A stretch of DNA of 64,000 nucleotides from Allium sativum (GCA_030737875.1 CM060912.1:455022310-455086309); one strand, 5' to 3'; positions 45,334 through 58,965 are shown, numbered from the stretch's first letter. Translations and numbers: made by a program. Notes: generated by a model not told the origin, from the letters alone.

Positions 45334-47512
45334 TGTTACGACCCGAAATCCCCCTTACGAGAAATCACGGATTGAGTTGAGGACAAGCCACAATAGAACG
45401 CAGACAGAAGAACATTTCATTGTATATTACAACAATTCCATCAGAATACAAGAATATACAGAGTATAAATCAATATTAGACATTTACCAAATATCAGAGA
45501 TTACAATAAGTTACATGGCAGCGGAAAATAATACAAAACACAACAGAAGGAGATATACGGATACAAAGCTTTCCGAATATCGTTCCAGCTGTAAACCAGG
45601 TTCCTGTGAATATAAATCTGCAAAACCAAAACTACTAGCTGCCCGTGTCAAAAGAAGGGCACCCACAGTTTAGGTTAAAACAATAAACTCTAGGTCAGTC
45701 ATGTGACTGGTGTGAGAACAAAAACAGTTATTAATCTTTATTTTTAAAGTTACGTAAATCAAGGGACCACGCCGTATAACACGGAACGGGTTCCCTCCCA
45801 AGAATACCAGTGCATAAAACAACAGCGCAATGCTAAATAAAAAAATGAAGCTATTATAAGACCTAGGTCCCATCACACAATGCAATACAAGCCGGAGGAT
45901 AGGGTTTTTACCTTATAATAGCCATGAATGCTTGATACGTTTAAAACAAATCATTTGATACTATTATAAGTTCATAGTGTATAAAACAACTTCAAATCAT
46001 AAGTATCAATCATAGACGGCATAAGTGCCCCATACCACTATGTCGCCATACTAGGCTCTACAATCAAAACCGCAAAGTCACGTATTTGGAAATTGGATTT
46101 CCATATGTGAACCGAGGCAAAAGATAGTCCTCTACCGAATTCGAGACTCTCCAGCCCGAGCCTCAGGCAAGTACTCTGTCAAGCCTTAGGAGCCACAGGG
46201 TCGGTCCACCGATGTGGATTAAAATGCCTGAACACTGCGTTTCCCCGCCCATTGGGGCGTAAATAAGTCCAATGACTCCATCGGTCCCGGATCGACCGAT
46301 ATATCCGAGGTGCCTCGCAACAGCAACAACCACACAGGTGAAAAGTATATAAATGTCGGTCAGTTTAAACACTGACACCACCACTAGCTAGAAAGAAACA
46401 CATTCCCTCCCTGGATCCTTCTCCCGTTTTTGGTTCACAACCGGGGTGTGAGGCTCGCGAATCAACGCTACACAAAGCTATGCCACACAGGCCGTGCATT
46501 GATCATCAACCACAAGACTTTGTTTTTCAACAAAAGCCTTGATCATTTGCCACTTAGGCATGCCACACAGGCAATTCACTCCATGCAATTGATATCCATC
46601 GATATATAACCCCTGAGCTTGTACGTCTCAAAGAAGGGCGTTAAGCAAGAGAATAAATTCTCCGCCGCCAAACAGATATATATTTAATAGAAATCAATCA
46701 CACAGACTAAAATCCAATGTCAGACACAAAGTCCATTTACAAGTTCGTTCTGGGTCTGAACGAAACCGGAGGCACCTAGTACCCCGCATATCCATCGATC
46801 TCCAAATACGTCTGGACGATCACCAACTGATTCCCTCCTCTTGGGTGTACAGCCCAATCAAGATCATCAGTAATCACCCAAACGACATGAAGACCTCCGA
46901 TCTTCGACCACCGTCTTCATCCTCGACACCACGTCGAATCAGTTATTCAGAATGGGATAAACCCGGTCTTTCTGAATAACTCGCGTATATAATAAACAAG
47001 TGTTACACAAACACAACATACGCCTCATTCCAATTCAGAATATTCTTTTATTCAAATATTCTTATTCTTTGGGAAAGGTTCCCATTAATTTTATCAAAGA
47101 TAAATTCTTTAAATTTATTCTTTAATCTTCCTTTGAATATCACTTCAAACTAGTCGGGATTAGCGAACCACACCGGAGTAATTATTTATTTCCCAATCCC
47201 AACCTATTCATCCCATGAAGTAAAACTGGTAATACTTCATATCTAACACCACGGTGTTATCGGTAAATTCAATTACCATTTCACGTTCAAATCTAATTAA
47301 AGATTTAACTATTGCCTGGAGCAAAACTGGTGATACTCCATTCTCGATCATTTCAGTCTAATTAATGATACATTAAAACTCCACTTAGTTTTAATCTTTA
47401 ACTGGGTTAAAGAATCAGTGTCATTTAAAACACGGTTCACGATAAACCCAAAATCACATTCCATTAATTATCGGGTTAAAGAACAAGTGTTATTTAAAAC
47501 ATCGTTCACGAT
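45334..47512 (-). mobile_element. LARD 5' LTR (copy B), left part, interrupted
   Basis: Collinear with 28166-30344 over about 2.18 kb with few differences. It stops at CACGAT (47512), where element 3 begins. The remaining 3.8 kb should lie beyond the window if element 3 is a simple insertion. Confidence 0.85.
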
Positions 47513-47865
47513 TGCCACACCCCACATCCGTTAGTGTCACTCACAAAGGGAATGCACTAAGTTCTGTGGAGCATTTTAAGGTAAAAGATGCAAATGAATT
47601 ACAAGACAGACAAAAATTAAAACAGCGGAAAATAAAACTTTGCTTTATTGATAAAATAGTTTGTACAACGATCTCTTTACAATATCAGAGTATCATCTGT
47701 CCTACAAAATAAAGAAGCATAAAACAACATTTATATTCCCCAATGTAGCAAGAGCCAGCCATAGCATCTGAAAAGAGAATCCAAGCAAAACTTCGACAAA
47801 TCTTCAAGCTAGGTAAGAGTGACAGTCCAACTTAACCTGAGCTATACTATTCCCTCCTTTACTAC

Positions 47866-50800
47866 CTTGGGGGGGGGGGAACAGAAGAAAAGAAGACGAA
47901 AGAAAAACAGAGTCAAACATAAAGCCTGAGTAAGTTCAGTTACTTCTAGCATGTGAACATGGAAAAACAAAACGACATGAATTAACTGAATACAAGATAA
48001 CACCATGATGATAAGGTTAGCAAGATTAGACAAGATTAACACAATATATGCTAAGACAAGATAAACTGGATATGCTCTAATACTTTCGCCGCTTCACTAT
48101 TTCCTTGTTATACTGGTTTCTATATCTCTGCACCACCTAACTAGTGTCCCAACTAGTAATGATAACGTGATCCCAATCCCGGTAATTTCGGTTGCCTTCG
48201 GGCATACATTTATTATATATTACCTAGATCTAATATAGGGTTTTCTATTGAGTGCTTTCTAGATTCAACTAGAGTTTACGCTATCTGCTGAACGCTTCTC
48301 GGACTCAAGGTTTACGCCACCTAGTCCAACTAGGGATTATGCTACCTGTCGAACGATGCCCCCTAGTCTAGGACACATTACCTAGAGTGGTATATGTTCC
48401 TAGACTTCCCCACGCATGTATTGCGAATCGTTATCGCTTGTCTAGATGCACATGTCCTGTAATGTGCGGCCCGAGTCCTGTGGCAGGGCAAATCAAGAAA
48501 CACAGAACTCGGTCGGGGGCTTTCAGATATCTGCCGATGCAGATGCTAAGCTCTGTTTTTATTTCAGTGGCTATGGTCCCACTCGACCCCTCCCTCAACT
48601 AATGAAACGCACACCTTGAACAATGAGAACTATACGCAGGCCCCCTTATGCCCCCACTAACCTATGGCCATCCTCACCCATAACTAGATAGCAAGTATAT
48701 GGTCTTTTGGAGTTCTCCGCCTTTCCGCTTCACGTATCTCGATTGACTCAAGACGGATGGTAGACGACGAGTTGCTATCATAGGGCTACTGGTTTCTCGC
48801 CGAATCACGCTGGTCCATCCTACTCTTTAGGTTGCCATATATTGCAACCAAGGCATACCCCTGGTTCTTCTAACGCAGACCTTAACCTCTGTGAGCCCAG
48901 GAGGATCATCTGCAGCCTCACAGAGGGATACCAAGAGTACCCTCACGTCCCCTCGAAGCCTCGGGCTTCGTAACCCAATTCGTTGGAGCCTTCTTTTTAA
49001 TCAGACGGACGTTCGCTCCTTCTCGTGTTATACTAAGAATTACTACTTAGTTTTGCTAACTAAGGTTTACCACTTAGTTTCCAGAATCGTTGTTTTCTTA
49101 ACTAAGGTTTACTACTTAGCTCCTTTTAACTAAGGTTTACTACTTAGTTCTTTTTCTCGTCAATTTGGATTGGTTAAGTGTCATTAGTCAATTCAAGCTA
49201 ACTTAACCCTCTTCATTTATCCTGTTAAACTGGTTAAGTGTTATCAGTAATTCATGTTGACTTAAACCTACCACAAACCAAGTTATTTTGGTTAAGTATT
49301 TCTTATTGCTTAACCCTATTCATTCACCCTGTATTGGTTAAGTGTTCCTTTTTAACTTAACCTTGCCCATCTGTTTTAACTAACATTTTATTAATGGTTA
49401 AGTATTATCCCTTCATGTTTTAGACTTAACCATATTCATTTATCACAATCTGATGGTTAAGTGTTCAAGTTTACTTAACCCTACGGTCTAGTCCAGCTAA
49501 CATATCAAATTGGCTAAGTGTATTAAATTTTACTTAACCCCAACCTCTAGTCTAGTTAACATGTTAATTTGGCTAAGTGTTTTCTTAGTTACTTAACCCC
49601 TACAAATCTTGTCTTGTTACGATGTTAAGTTTGGTTAAGTATTCCTATGGACTTAACCCTTCCATTCTAGCTTAACTGTGTAAAGTTGGTTAAGTGTTCC
49701 TATGGACTTAACCCTCCCATTCTAGCTTAACTGTGTTAAGTGTCTGTATGAACCTAACCCCACCCATCGGTCTGGTTATCATGTTGAATTGGTTAAGTGT
49801 CTTAGTTAACTTAACCCTACCATTCTTGTTATAGCTTTAACTAAATAAATTAAAGCCGCGACCACTCACATTAGACAGATATTGTTGCGATTACTGGATG
49901 TGTCGGTTGGTTCCGGGCAGGTTTACATCGCAACTCAGTCTAACCTCGGGTTAGGCATATTCGTGTTTTCTAAGTTCAAAGGGTTTTGATTAATTTTCAA
50001 ATCAGGTTTTGAAAGTAACCATCCCGTTCGTCGGATTAGTTAGGGATAGCCAGGGAGAGCAGGAAACTTGTATTTTCCAAACCCAAGCCTAGACACTATC
50101 CTCTCTGTCACCCTAGAACTTTCTGGTGTATGTATTATTAAAAGAGATGTCATTAATAAACCTTTCTTTTGTATATATATAAATTGTTAAAAAAAATTAT
50201 CCTCAAAGTTTAACCATTTATCCTCAAAGTCCATTTTCCCTTTTTAAATAAATTTGGCCTATACCATATACATTTGCCATGCCCACTAATAGACTTATAT
50301 TCTAGGCCCAAATCTTGATTTGCCTATCTTACAGTTTATAGCAATTTAGATCCAACATCCTCATTTACAGTTCATGCCAAAACTAGATTTTATATTCTAG
50401 TTTACAGTTTATGCCCAAAACTTAATTTGCATGCCAACTACCAACTTTGTGGCCCATTAACCATTAACCATTTACGCCCAATGTATGTAAATTATTCACA
50501 ATTATGCTAATATACTTATCATGCTTAATTTAGCCACCCAATTCTGATTTAATATTCTAATTTCAGTTCATGTCAAAACTAGACTTGTTATTCTAATTTT
50601 CATCTTAATAGTCATGCTATAATGCATGTTCCCAAATTATGCCAATTTCCAAGTTTAGTCAATTTCATGTTTTTCCCAAAACGTATTCCCATCGTTCGTA
50701 TAATCGCGATTCAACCTAGATTATAAATAAATCTAGATTCGTGGATAAAAGGGAATGAACCAAAATGCCATGAAAGAATAGACATAATAACTGGCATAAG

Positions 50801-51362
50801 ATGATAATTCACAAGCATATAGATCTGGTAATATTACGACATAAAAAGGGTTGAATAGTATAGGTTCAAGAACATGGGTAGACCCTACTTAATAGGTAAA
50901 TCCCCAAGATCAAGATCCAAGGATAACTAAGAATAAACTGAAATAGAAAGTCAAGCCTAGATCCAATATAATGCCAGTTTGGGGTACAACATGGTTTTGT
51001 AACTACAGTGTCATGGGCATAAATACTAATCTTATATCCATAGTCATAGGCAATAAATCCTCACAGTTAATGAATCACAGTCATAGGCGATGTTCATAGT
51101 CAAAGGAAAATAATTGTCACAGTCATTAGTCACAGTCATAGGCAATGTTCATAGGCAATGTTCATAGTCAAAGAGGCATATGGTTTTAAGGTCCATAGTT
51201 TCATAGTCACAGTCTTATTGGTCATCGAATCATAACAGTTCTTAATTAGGTCCAAGGATATAAGCACTGATTCGAACAGAAAGATTTGGCATATTCTTTT
51301 ATTCCTTTAATTTCATGTCACGAATAGAGAAAACGTTCAAATCTAATAAGTAACCGACTTAC
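47866..51362 (-). other. Putative LTR-resident intron, element 3
   Basis: Minus-strand CTCT/GTAAGTC at 51362 and a long pyrimidine and poly-C tract ending in AAG at 47866 mirror the signals in elements 1 and 2. Predicted length is 3497 bp. The right LTR has the same acceptor, with CAG, at 61048. Inference only. Confidence 0.45.
49031..49816. repeat. Hairpin repeat array in element 3 LTR (left copy)
   Basis: 49031-49148 holds three to four units of CTAAGGTTTACTACTTAG type. From 49172 to 49816 about twelve units follow in which GGTTAAGTGT is paired with a downstream ACTTAACC, each able to fold into a short hairpin, spaced about 50-60 bp. The loops differ in sequence; only the arms are conserved. 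Confidence 0.85.
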
Positions 51363-51999
51363 AGAGATTATATTAGATTCGTAGAAAAACAGTCGTTGAA
51401 GTCGTTTGAATCTTCACTTGAATCCTAGCTTGTTTTGAATCTCCTCTTGAAAGTCTTAAGCAGCATTTCCTCGTCTTGATTTATTTTACATATTATTTTA
51501 TTTATTTATACATTTTCTCAGAGGCAGCATAAGGATAGAATGAAATGGTGTAGAGAGAAGGAGGCCAGGAGGCTGTTTATATAGGATTAGGCGGACGAAT
51601 CTAGGCAGAAAACGAGACCAGGTACATCAGAATGCACCCAGGCCCAAAAGTGGGTTTTTGCACCCAGGTCGACACCCATGTCGACTGGGCAGTCGACCTG
51701 ATTGGGGGGGGGGGGTCGACTACCCAGTCGACCTGGTTTCTGGGCGGGAATTTTCCCGCCCATCCCGCTTCTGGGTTTGAATTCGAATTTCGAGCTGTTT
51801 TCGATTCTGAAAATTCCTGAAACTTCGGAGGGTCATATCTCCCTCATACGGACTCCGATTCTCGTAAACTCGGACTCGTTTCCAAGCAGAATTTCGAGAC
51901 GAATGCAATGGCGCAACTCGTTTCCCTTGATTTTGATTTTAAAATTTAATTCTTCCTTGATTTGTGAATCCTAGTTTTACAGAATTACGGGGTGTTACA

Positions 52000-52916
52000 T
52001 TCTCCCCCACTTAAAAAGGATTTCGTCCCCGAAATCTTCAAGTTAGGAAGAATGTGTCCTACCATCCAATCACCCATCTACTCAACCATTCAATTACAGG
52101 CATTCATTGTCCTTAAAAGATTTCTAATGCTTTCATGTTCATATGCATAGTGTGTGTGTATGTCTTTATCTAATGCAAAATCAGGCGGTCTACTGATTCA
52201 GTTGACCTCCTTAATGTGAATCTTGTCAGTTCCATGCGTCTAATCATGTATGCAAGCATCCCTAGTTATGTAAATAGTACATGTGTGCATAGCTATTCAT
52301 CCATATGCAACATCCATATGATAATATATCAAGCTCAACTTACAAACAAATACATATCTATAAATGCAATATGAAAGCGTCTGAACTGATCTAGTGCCTA
52401 ATACGTATGTATATGCATTCACGAGCAACCATTAGCAACCACTCGCAACCATCAACCATAACATGTTTCAAATACATGTTTACATCCATTGGATTCTACC
52501 TACGGATCGATGATACGTCCTAGAGGATATACCTAAGAAGCTAGAAACAATTAGGTCTGAAACTCCTAGAGAAAGGATATACCCTTAAGAAAGAGGGTAT
52601 GATGCATGTATCTAGTCTTCTTGAGCTTTACTCCACTGTATCTTAACTAATTTAACTTCACGATTGTGAAGTTTCTGACCTCCATTTCCAAAATAAACAG
52701 ATGTCAATCACGGTACCAAGTGTATGTACAAGGATGATTAGAGGTCTCCCTCTTATCCATCATGCCATAACTATGAGGGTCAAAAGGCCACTACGTGCTT
52801 CTTTTTTTAGAGCGCCTGCCACAACTATTCATCTCTCACGCAAACCATCTTAGTCGAACTCGACATTCCTCAAGTACAAGTCCCAAAGGCCTAAACCAAT
52901 ATCAGACAAGCACCCT
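52000..52916 (-). pseudogene. Element 3 polypurine tract, 3' untranslated region and pol C-terminal relic
   Basis: TTCTCCCCCACTT (52000-52012) is the inverted polypurine tract. The conserved hairpin block is at about 52168-52216. At 52620-52690 the minus strand still reads like the end of the Tekay polyprotein (an EVRNF..VKL phrase followed by stops), aligned with [17 protein letters not shown] in element 1. Beyond this I cannot read any pol. Confidence 0.65.
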
Positions 52917-55900
52917 GTGACGGCAAGGAATTTCGCTCGATCCGAATCAGTCGTTAAACCGATCTAGACCGTTCGAAACCCCTGATCGTTTGAGAACAGG
53001 ACAAATCAGAACACAAACAGAAGAACATTTCATTGCTATTACAACAATTCCATTAGATACAAGGATATACAGAGTATAAATGAATAAATTACATTCGATA
53101 AATATCAGAGATTACAATAAATTACATAGCAGCGGAAAAATAATACAAAGTACAACTGAAGGTGATATACGGATACAGAGCTTTCCGGATATCATTCCAG
53201 CTGTAAACCAGGATCCTGTGAATATAAATCTGCAAAACCAAAACTACTAGCTGCCCGTGCGGAAAATAGGGGCACCCAGAGTTTAGGTTAAAACAATAAA
53301 TTCCAGGTCAGTCATGTGACTGGTGTGAGAACTAAAAAAGTTATTTGAAACTTTACTTTAAAAGAGAGTAATTCAAGGGACCACGCCGTATAACACGGAA
53401 CGGGTTTCCTCCCAAGAATACCAGTGCATAGAATAAACAACGCAATGCTTTTTCGAAAAATGAAGCTATTATAAGACCCAGGTCCCATCACACAATGCAA
53501 CGCAAGCCGGAGGATAGGGTTTTATCTTATAACAGCCAAACATGCTTGATACGTTTAAAACAAATCATTTGATACTATAATATGTGTATAGTGTCAAAAC
53601 AATTTCAATCATAAATATAAATCATAGACGGCATGAGTGCCCCATCCCACTATGTCGCCATACTAGGCTCTACAAATAAAACCGAAATATACGTATTGGA
53701 AATTGGATTTCTGTCATGAGTCGAGGCAAGGGGCAAGCTCCTCTCCGCTTCAAGACACTCTAGCAAATGCTCAGGACTACACACTCTAGGTAGCCACTTG
53801 GATCGGTTGGGCTGGTCCTCACTTACGTTAGAGGATTGGCAATTCCTGAACACACGTTTCCCGGTCCTTACAGACCTATAATCGAGGCGCCTCATTCCAA
53901 CAACCACAAAGGTGAAAAGTATATAAATGTCAGGGCTGGTAAGTCACTGACACCACCAAAGCTAGAAAGAAACGTCGTGTTCTCCCAACGGCCCGTATCC
54001 CGTTTTTAACTCATACCGAGGTGTGAGGCTCACGAATTCACGTTATACACAAAGCTGCCACGTAGGCGTGCTTTGATCATCAACCACAAGACTTTGCTTT
54101 TCAACAGAAGCCTTGATCATTGCATCTTAGCATGCCACATAGGCAATTCATGCCATGTGATTGATATCTATCGATATATAACCTCTGAGCTCGTACGTCT
54201 CAGAGAAGGGCGTTAAGCAAAAGAATAAATTCTCCGCCGCCAAACAGATGTATATTTAATAGAAATCAATCAACACAGAATAAAATCCAATGTCAGACAC
54301 ACAATCCATTTACAAGTCCGTTCTGGGTCTGAACGAAACCGGAGGCACTTTCCTCGCATATCCATCCATCTCCAAGTACGTCTGGACGACCACCAACTAT
54401 TTCCATCCTCTTGGATGTACAGCCCAATCAGGATCGTCAGAAATTGCCCAAACGATGTGAAGACTTCCGGTCTTCGACCACCGTCTTCATCTTCGACTTA
54501 TCGTCGAATCGGTCATTCAGAACGGGTATAAACCCGGACTTTCCGAACAACCCGCGTATATTAAAACAAATGTTACACAAACACAACATACGCCACATTC
54601 CAATTCTGAATATTTTGTTATTTAAATATTCACATCTTTTGGGAAAGGTTCCCATTAATTTTATCCAAGATAAATTCTTTAAAATTTATCCTTTACTCTT
54701 CCTTTTGATGTCATTTCAAACCAAATTATGGTTTTCTGAACTAGTCGAGATTAGCGAACCACACCGAAGTAATTATTTATTTTATTTCCCAATCCCAACC
54801 TATTCATCCCATGAAGCAAAACCGGTAATACTCCATATTTAACACCACGGTGTTATCGGTAAAATTAATTACCATTTCACGTTCAAATCTAATTAAAGAT
54901 TTAACTATCGCTTCGGAGCAAAACTGGTGATACTCCATTCTCGCTTATTTCCTAAATTTGATAATTTAGATTATCCATTCACATTTCAATCTAGTTGCAG
55001 ATTCATTAAAACTCCTTTTACTGGGTTAAAGAACTAGGTGTTATTTAAAACACAGTTCACGACAAACCCAAATCACATTCTATTTGTTATCGGGTTAAAG
55101 AACTAGTGTTATTTAAAACACCGTTCACGATAAACCTATTTCAAATCCAATCAAATATATTAGAAATTCCGATTATTTAAAACCCCTTTTTAAATCTAAT
55201 TTATTTATTTAAAAATAATTGGGTTTTAAATTTAGTTCAAAACTAGTTCATTTCGATAAAAATCCATTTTTATCTTTTCAAATATGGAGTTTTTCACCCC
55301 AATTTTTCCCAAATCATTTCTTATGATTTTATATAAATTATTACTATTTTTAATAATTTTATTAAGGCCCGTACAGTCGATTTCCATCAATGGCCATCGA
55401 ACTGCACTTATAGCGACCTTTTTCAAATTTGATTTGGACGTATCTCCAAATCCAACCGTTAGATTTTGAATTTCAAATATTCGTTAGAAAGCTCTTTTCG
55501 ATACGAACCCAACGGTTCTGGTTTTAGGAGGATCGGACGGTCGGAACTCCCGTAATGTCCGTTTGAAATAAATGGTCGAAATTCACGAACTGCCGCGGCG
55601 CGGCGCGTTCTATTCAGGCCATTATATTATATATATAATATATATATATTTCGTCGATTACTATTTAAAACGAATTATATAAATAGTTTTGAATTCGTTT
55701 CAAAAATATTTTCAACTTCCATTTCAATTCAAAGCAAAATTGAATTCTTCTTTATAGATTCGTTTTAAAATTCATGTTTATTCAATTCAAATTTCAATTC
55801 AATTTGAATTCATTTCAATTCGTTTTCAATTCAATTCGAATTCGTTTTCAATTCGATTCAAATCAAATTTGTTTTCTATTCGATCCAATTCAAATTGGTT

Positions 55901-55973
55901 ATATATTCGATTCAACTCATTTTCTATTCGATTCAATTCAAATTGGTTTTCTATTCGAATCAAATTCATTATA

Positions 55974-56195
55974 TATTCAATTCATTTCGAAGTCGTTTTT
56001 TATTCAATTCATTTCGAAATCGTTTTATATTCAATTCATTTCGAAATCGTTTTATATTCAATTCATTTCGAAATCGTTTTATATTCAATTCATTTCGAAA
56101 TCGTTTTATATGCAATTCATTTCGAAATCGTTTTATATGCAATTCATTTCGAAATCGTTTTATATTCAATTCATTTCGAAATCGTTTTCAATTCA
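55974..56195. repeat. 27-bp tandem repeat, 8 copies
   Basis: Eight copies of a unit built on ATTCAATTCATTTCGAA plus TCGTTTTAT. Because 27 is a multiple of three and the unit lacks stops in several frames, nine-residue repeat peptides can be read on both strands. These are not evidence of a gene. Copy A lacks the array at this place. Confidence 0.9.
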
Positions 56196-56598
56196 ATTCA
56201 TTTCTGGTTTAAATTCAAAAACGAATATAATCGATATAAATATCGTTCGCGTCAAAATGGCGCATCACTAATCAACACGGCTTTATATGTTTCAATAAAT
56301 TCGTTATTCTATTCAACAAATGAATATTTATTCTACTCAATATGTGAATCTATATTTTTGTCAACACACGACTAATCTCAACGAATGAGTACTGTCCACG
56401 TGTGACCATTTTTGTTATTTACTATATTTTATGGAAATTAAGGTATCTATCGTTTGATATTAAATCAGACTCCAACTATAAATTAGTAAGAGAACGATTC
56501 CCTGAATATTAACCCCGAAGGCCGAAACCAACATCAGATCAATATTCAGGAGACCACTCATCTCATCTACTTTCTAGTTAGTTTCTAATTTCATATAT

Positions 56599-56986
56599 GA
56601 TAAAGATGTAAATTTTATTGTTAAAATATTTCGTTCAACACATGACTAATCTCAACGGATGAGTACAGTCAACACATGAACCTTTACTTTATAGTGATAA
56701 AGATATAAATTTTATTGTTAAAATATTTCGTCCAACACATGACTAATCTCAACGGATGAGTACAGTCAACACATGAACCTTTACTTTATAGTGATAAAGA
56801 TATAAATTTTATTGTTAAAATATTTCGTCCAACACATGACTAATCTCAACGGATGAGTACAGTCAACACATGAACCTTTACTTTATAGTGATAAAGATAT
56901 AAATTTTATTGTTAAAATATTTCGTCCAACACATGACTAATCTCAACGGATGAGTACAGTCAACACATGAACCTTTACTTTATAAT
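56599..56986. repeat. 97-bp tandem repeat, 4 copies
   Basis: Four units starting at 56599, 56696, 56793 and 56890, each opening GATAAAGAT. The last three are nearly identical, the first slightly diverged. Copy A lacks it. Confidence 0.9.
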
Positions 56987-58128
56987 ATTCTTTATCTTGT
57001 AAATTGGAATGAGGCCCAATCAATCACCATATAAAATTAATTATATGGATTTTCATACATCACACATATATAATAGCATTGAAAAATAATCAACCATCAA
57101 CCAAAGTGCACTACACTGTATAAGCATCAAATATAGATACCTAACGCTTATAACAGCCTGTCAATCAATCGATCGACATATTTAATCAATCAGGATGAGT
57201 GAACTTCAAATTTCATCCCAACACCCGTGTGGGGTTTCAAACAATCAAACACAGATTTTATTTGTGCAGTTGGGCGATGTGTAAAATTTATCGTCCCAAT
57301 CAATGTCAGTCAAATCAGTGTACATAAACAAACCGTCCGGTTTGTAAATGAATATTTATTTATTCACATTCACTATATTCATATTCACGTTAAAAATTAT
57401 ATTTTTAACGATAAAACATTTTATTTTAACATATGAATTTCTATTCAGTTCATTCTTTAAATAAAATGATATTTTTATTTTTCTAACTTATTTTAGAAAA
57501 TTTTGGCGGCATAACGGCACGATACTAGAAACGGGACGAGGCCTAGCCTTATCCCCGGTCTAGTGAAGGCCCACGCCATTCACACATCAATCAAATCAAT
57601 TTAACTTCACCAAACAATCAAATTCAAATCTAATCATCTAACTAATTTATGCAATCAAACAAACAAGTCCATGGTCTGTGGACGATTGTGTCGGGTGTTA
57701 CTAAACACCGTCTGCATCCTAATATATATATATATATATATATATATAACTAGAAAAGAAATTGAAGAGTGAGAAATTCTCATCGATAGCTATCCAATCA
57801 TCTTGACTCTTCTTTGATAGAAATCTTCATCGTTATCGCATTTTTGTCATCTTCGTTGCTGTAGCCACTACATATGTAAAAATCGAATTTTTACTTCGCT
57901 ATTCAATATATAAAAATTATATTTTTACTATGCTATTCAATATATAAAAATCGAATTATTATACCGCTACTATATAGATAAAAATTATAATTTCACATCG
58001 TTGTTCATATAGTAAAGATTATATTTTTATCACGCTATTCTTCATATAAAGATTTCGCCTTTTCAAAAACAAAGTTTATATTTTCCTCGAAGTAAAAATC
58101 ATATTTTTACTTCACTACTCATTTCAAA

Positions 58129-58266
58129 ATATCGTCTTTTCACTTTTAAAAATATCGTCTTTTCACTTTTAAAAATATCGTCTTTTCACTTTTAAAAATA
58201 TCGTCTTTTCACTTTTAAAAATATCGTCTTTTCACTTTTAAAAATATCGTCTTTTCACTTTTAAAA
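58129..58266. repeat. 23-bp tandem repeat, 6 copies
   Basis: Six copies spaced exactly 23 bp, each with ATATCGTCTTTTCAC followed by TTTTAAAA. Confidence 0.9.
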
Positions 58267-58627
58267 ATCACATTTTTATTTTGCTTCCTATATAAAGATG
58301 ATATTTTTAATATTCCTATCATGTAAAAATTATATTTTTAATTCTCTACATAAACAAAAATCATATTTTTACGCCTTCTATATAGTAAAGATTATATTTT
58401 TAATACTTTAAAAATATAGAAATCATATTTTTATTACTTTAAAAATATAAAGATCATATTTTTCTCTAACAAAATCAAATCTTGTTCTAATTTAAAAATC
58501 AAATCCTTACTTTTACTTTTAAAAATCCTAATAGGCTGATTTTATTTATGGATCATTGCATAAAACGATTTAAATAAACTAAAAAAAATCAAAATAAAAT
58601 AATAAAAAAAGGTCAAGAACTTACAGC

Positions 58628-58965
58628 GGGGGGGGGGGGGGGGGTCTTCCTGCATCGTCGGAGGATGGGGGGCTCTCGAGCAGGCGAAGGGGATGCGGGG
58701 TGGGGGTGGTGGCGGTGGAGGAAGGGGGGCTCTCGCTGCTGTGGCGCGGCTCATCGGGGGGGGGGGGGGGGTGGCTGTCGATTGAAGAGGAGAGGGGAGC
58801 GAGAAGGCTGGAGGGGCGACGGGTGGCCTGCCTGAGGCGCGGCGGCGCTCATCGGGGGGGGGGGGGAGGGGGGGCGACGAGTCTCCCCCCGTCCGCCTCT
58901 TTCTCCTTTTCTTTTTCTTTTTTTTTATTCTGTGAATTCGATTATGAACCGGGGGGGGGGGGAGA
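58628..58965. repeat. GC-rich island with four poly-G tracts
   Basis: G runs of about 18, 15, 13 and 12 bases lie at about 58628, 58755, 58855 and 58950. Three follow the phrase CATCGG or a near variant. In element orientation this is a C-rich leader region. The exact run lengths may suffer from sequencing error. Confidence 0.8.

Larger units (their letters stand above)
47513..51999 (-). mobile_element. Element 3, 3' LTR (4.5 kb)
   Basis: Left end TGCCACACCCCAC (TGTAACACCCCAC in the other LTR), right end GGGGTGTTACA. Read on the minus strand it has a GTCGAC cluster (51664-51736), TATA box (51576-51583), GTAAGT (complement of 51357-51362), the hairpin array (49031-49816), a poly-C tract ending in AG (47866) and AATAAA (complement of 47644-47649). 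Confidence 0.85.

Noticed and set aside
48891..49133. Frame of 80 residues, also at 62052-62294
   Set aside because: It lies inside element 3 LTR on the strand opposite to the element and runs into the CTAAG hairpin units.
55774..56375. Several overlapping frames of 100-170 residues, on both strands
   Set aside because: They come from the 27-bp tandem array and AT-rich simple sequence in an LTR; peptides are low-complexity repeats.
56599..56986. CRISPR-like array
   Set aside because: Units are plain head-to-tail 97-bp repeats without spacers, in a plant retroelement LTR.
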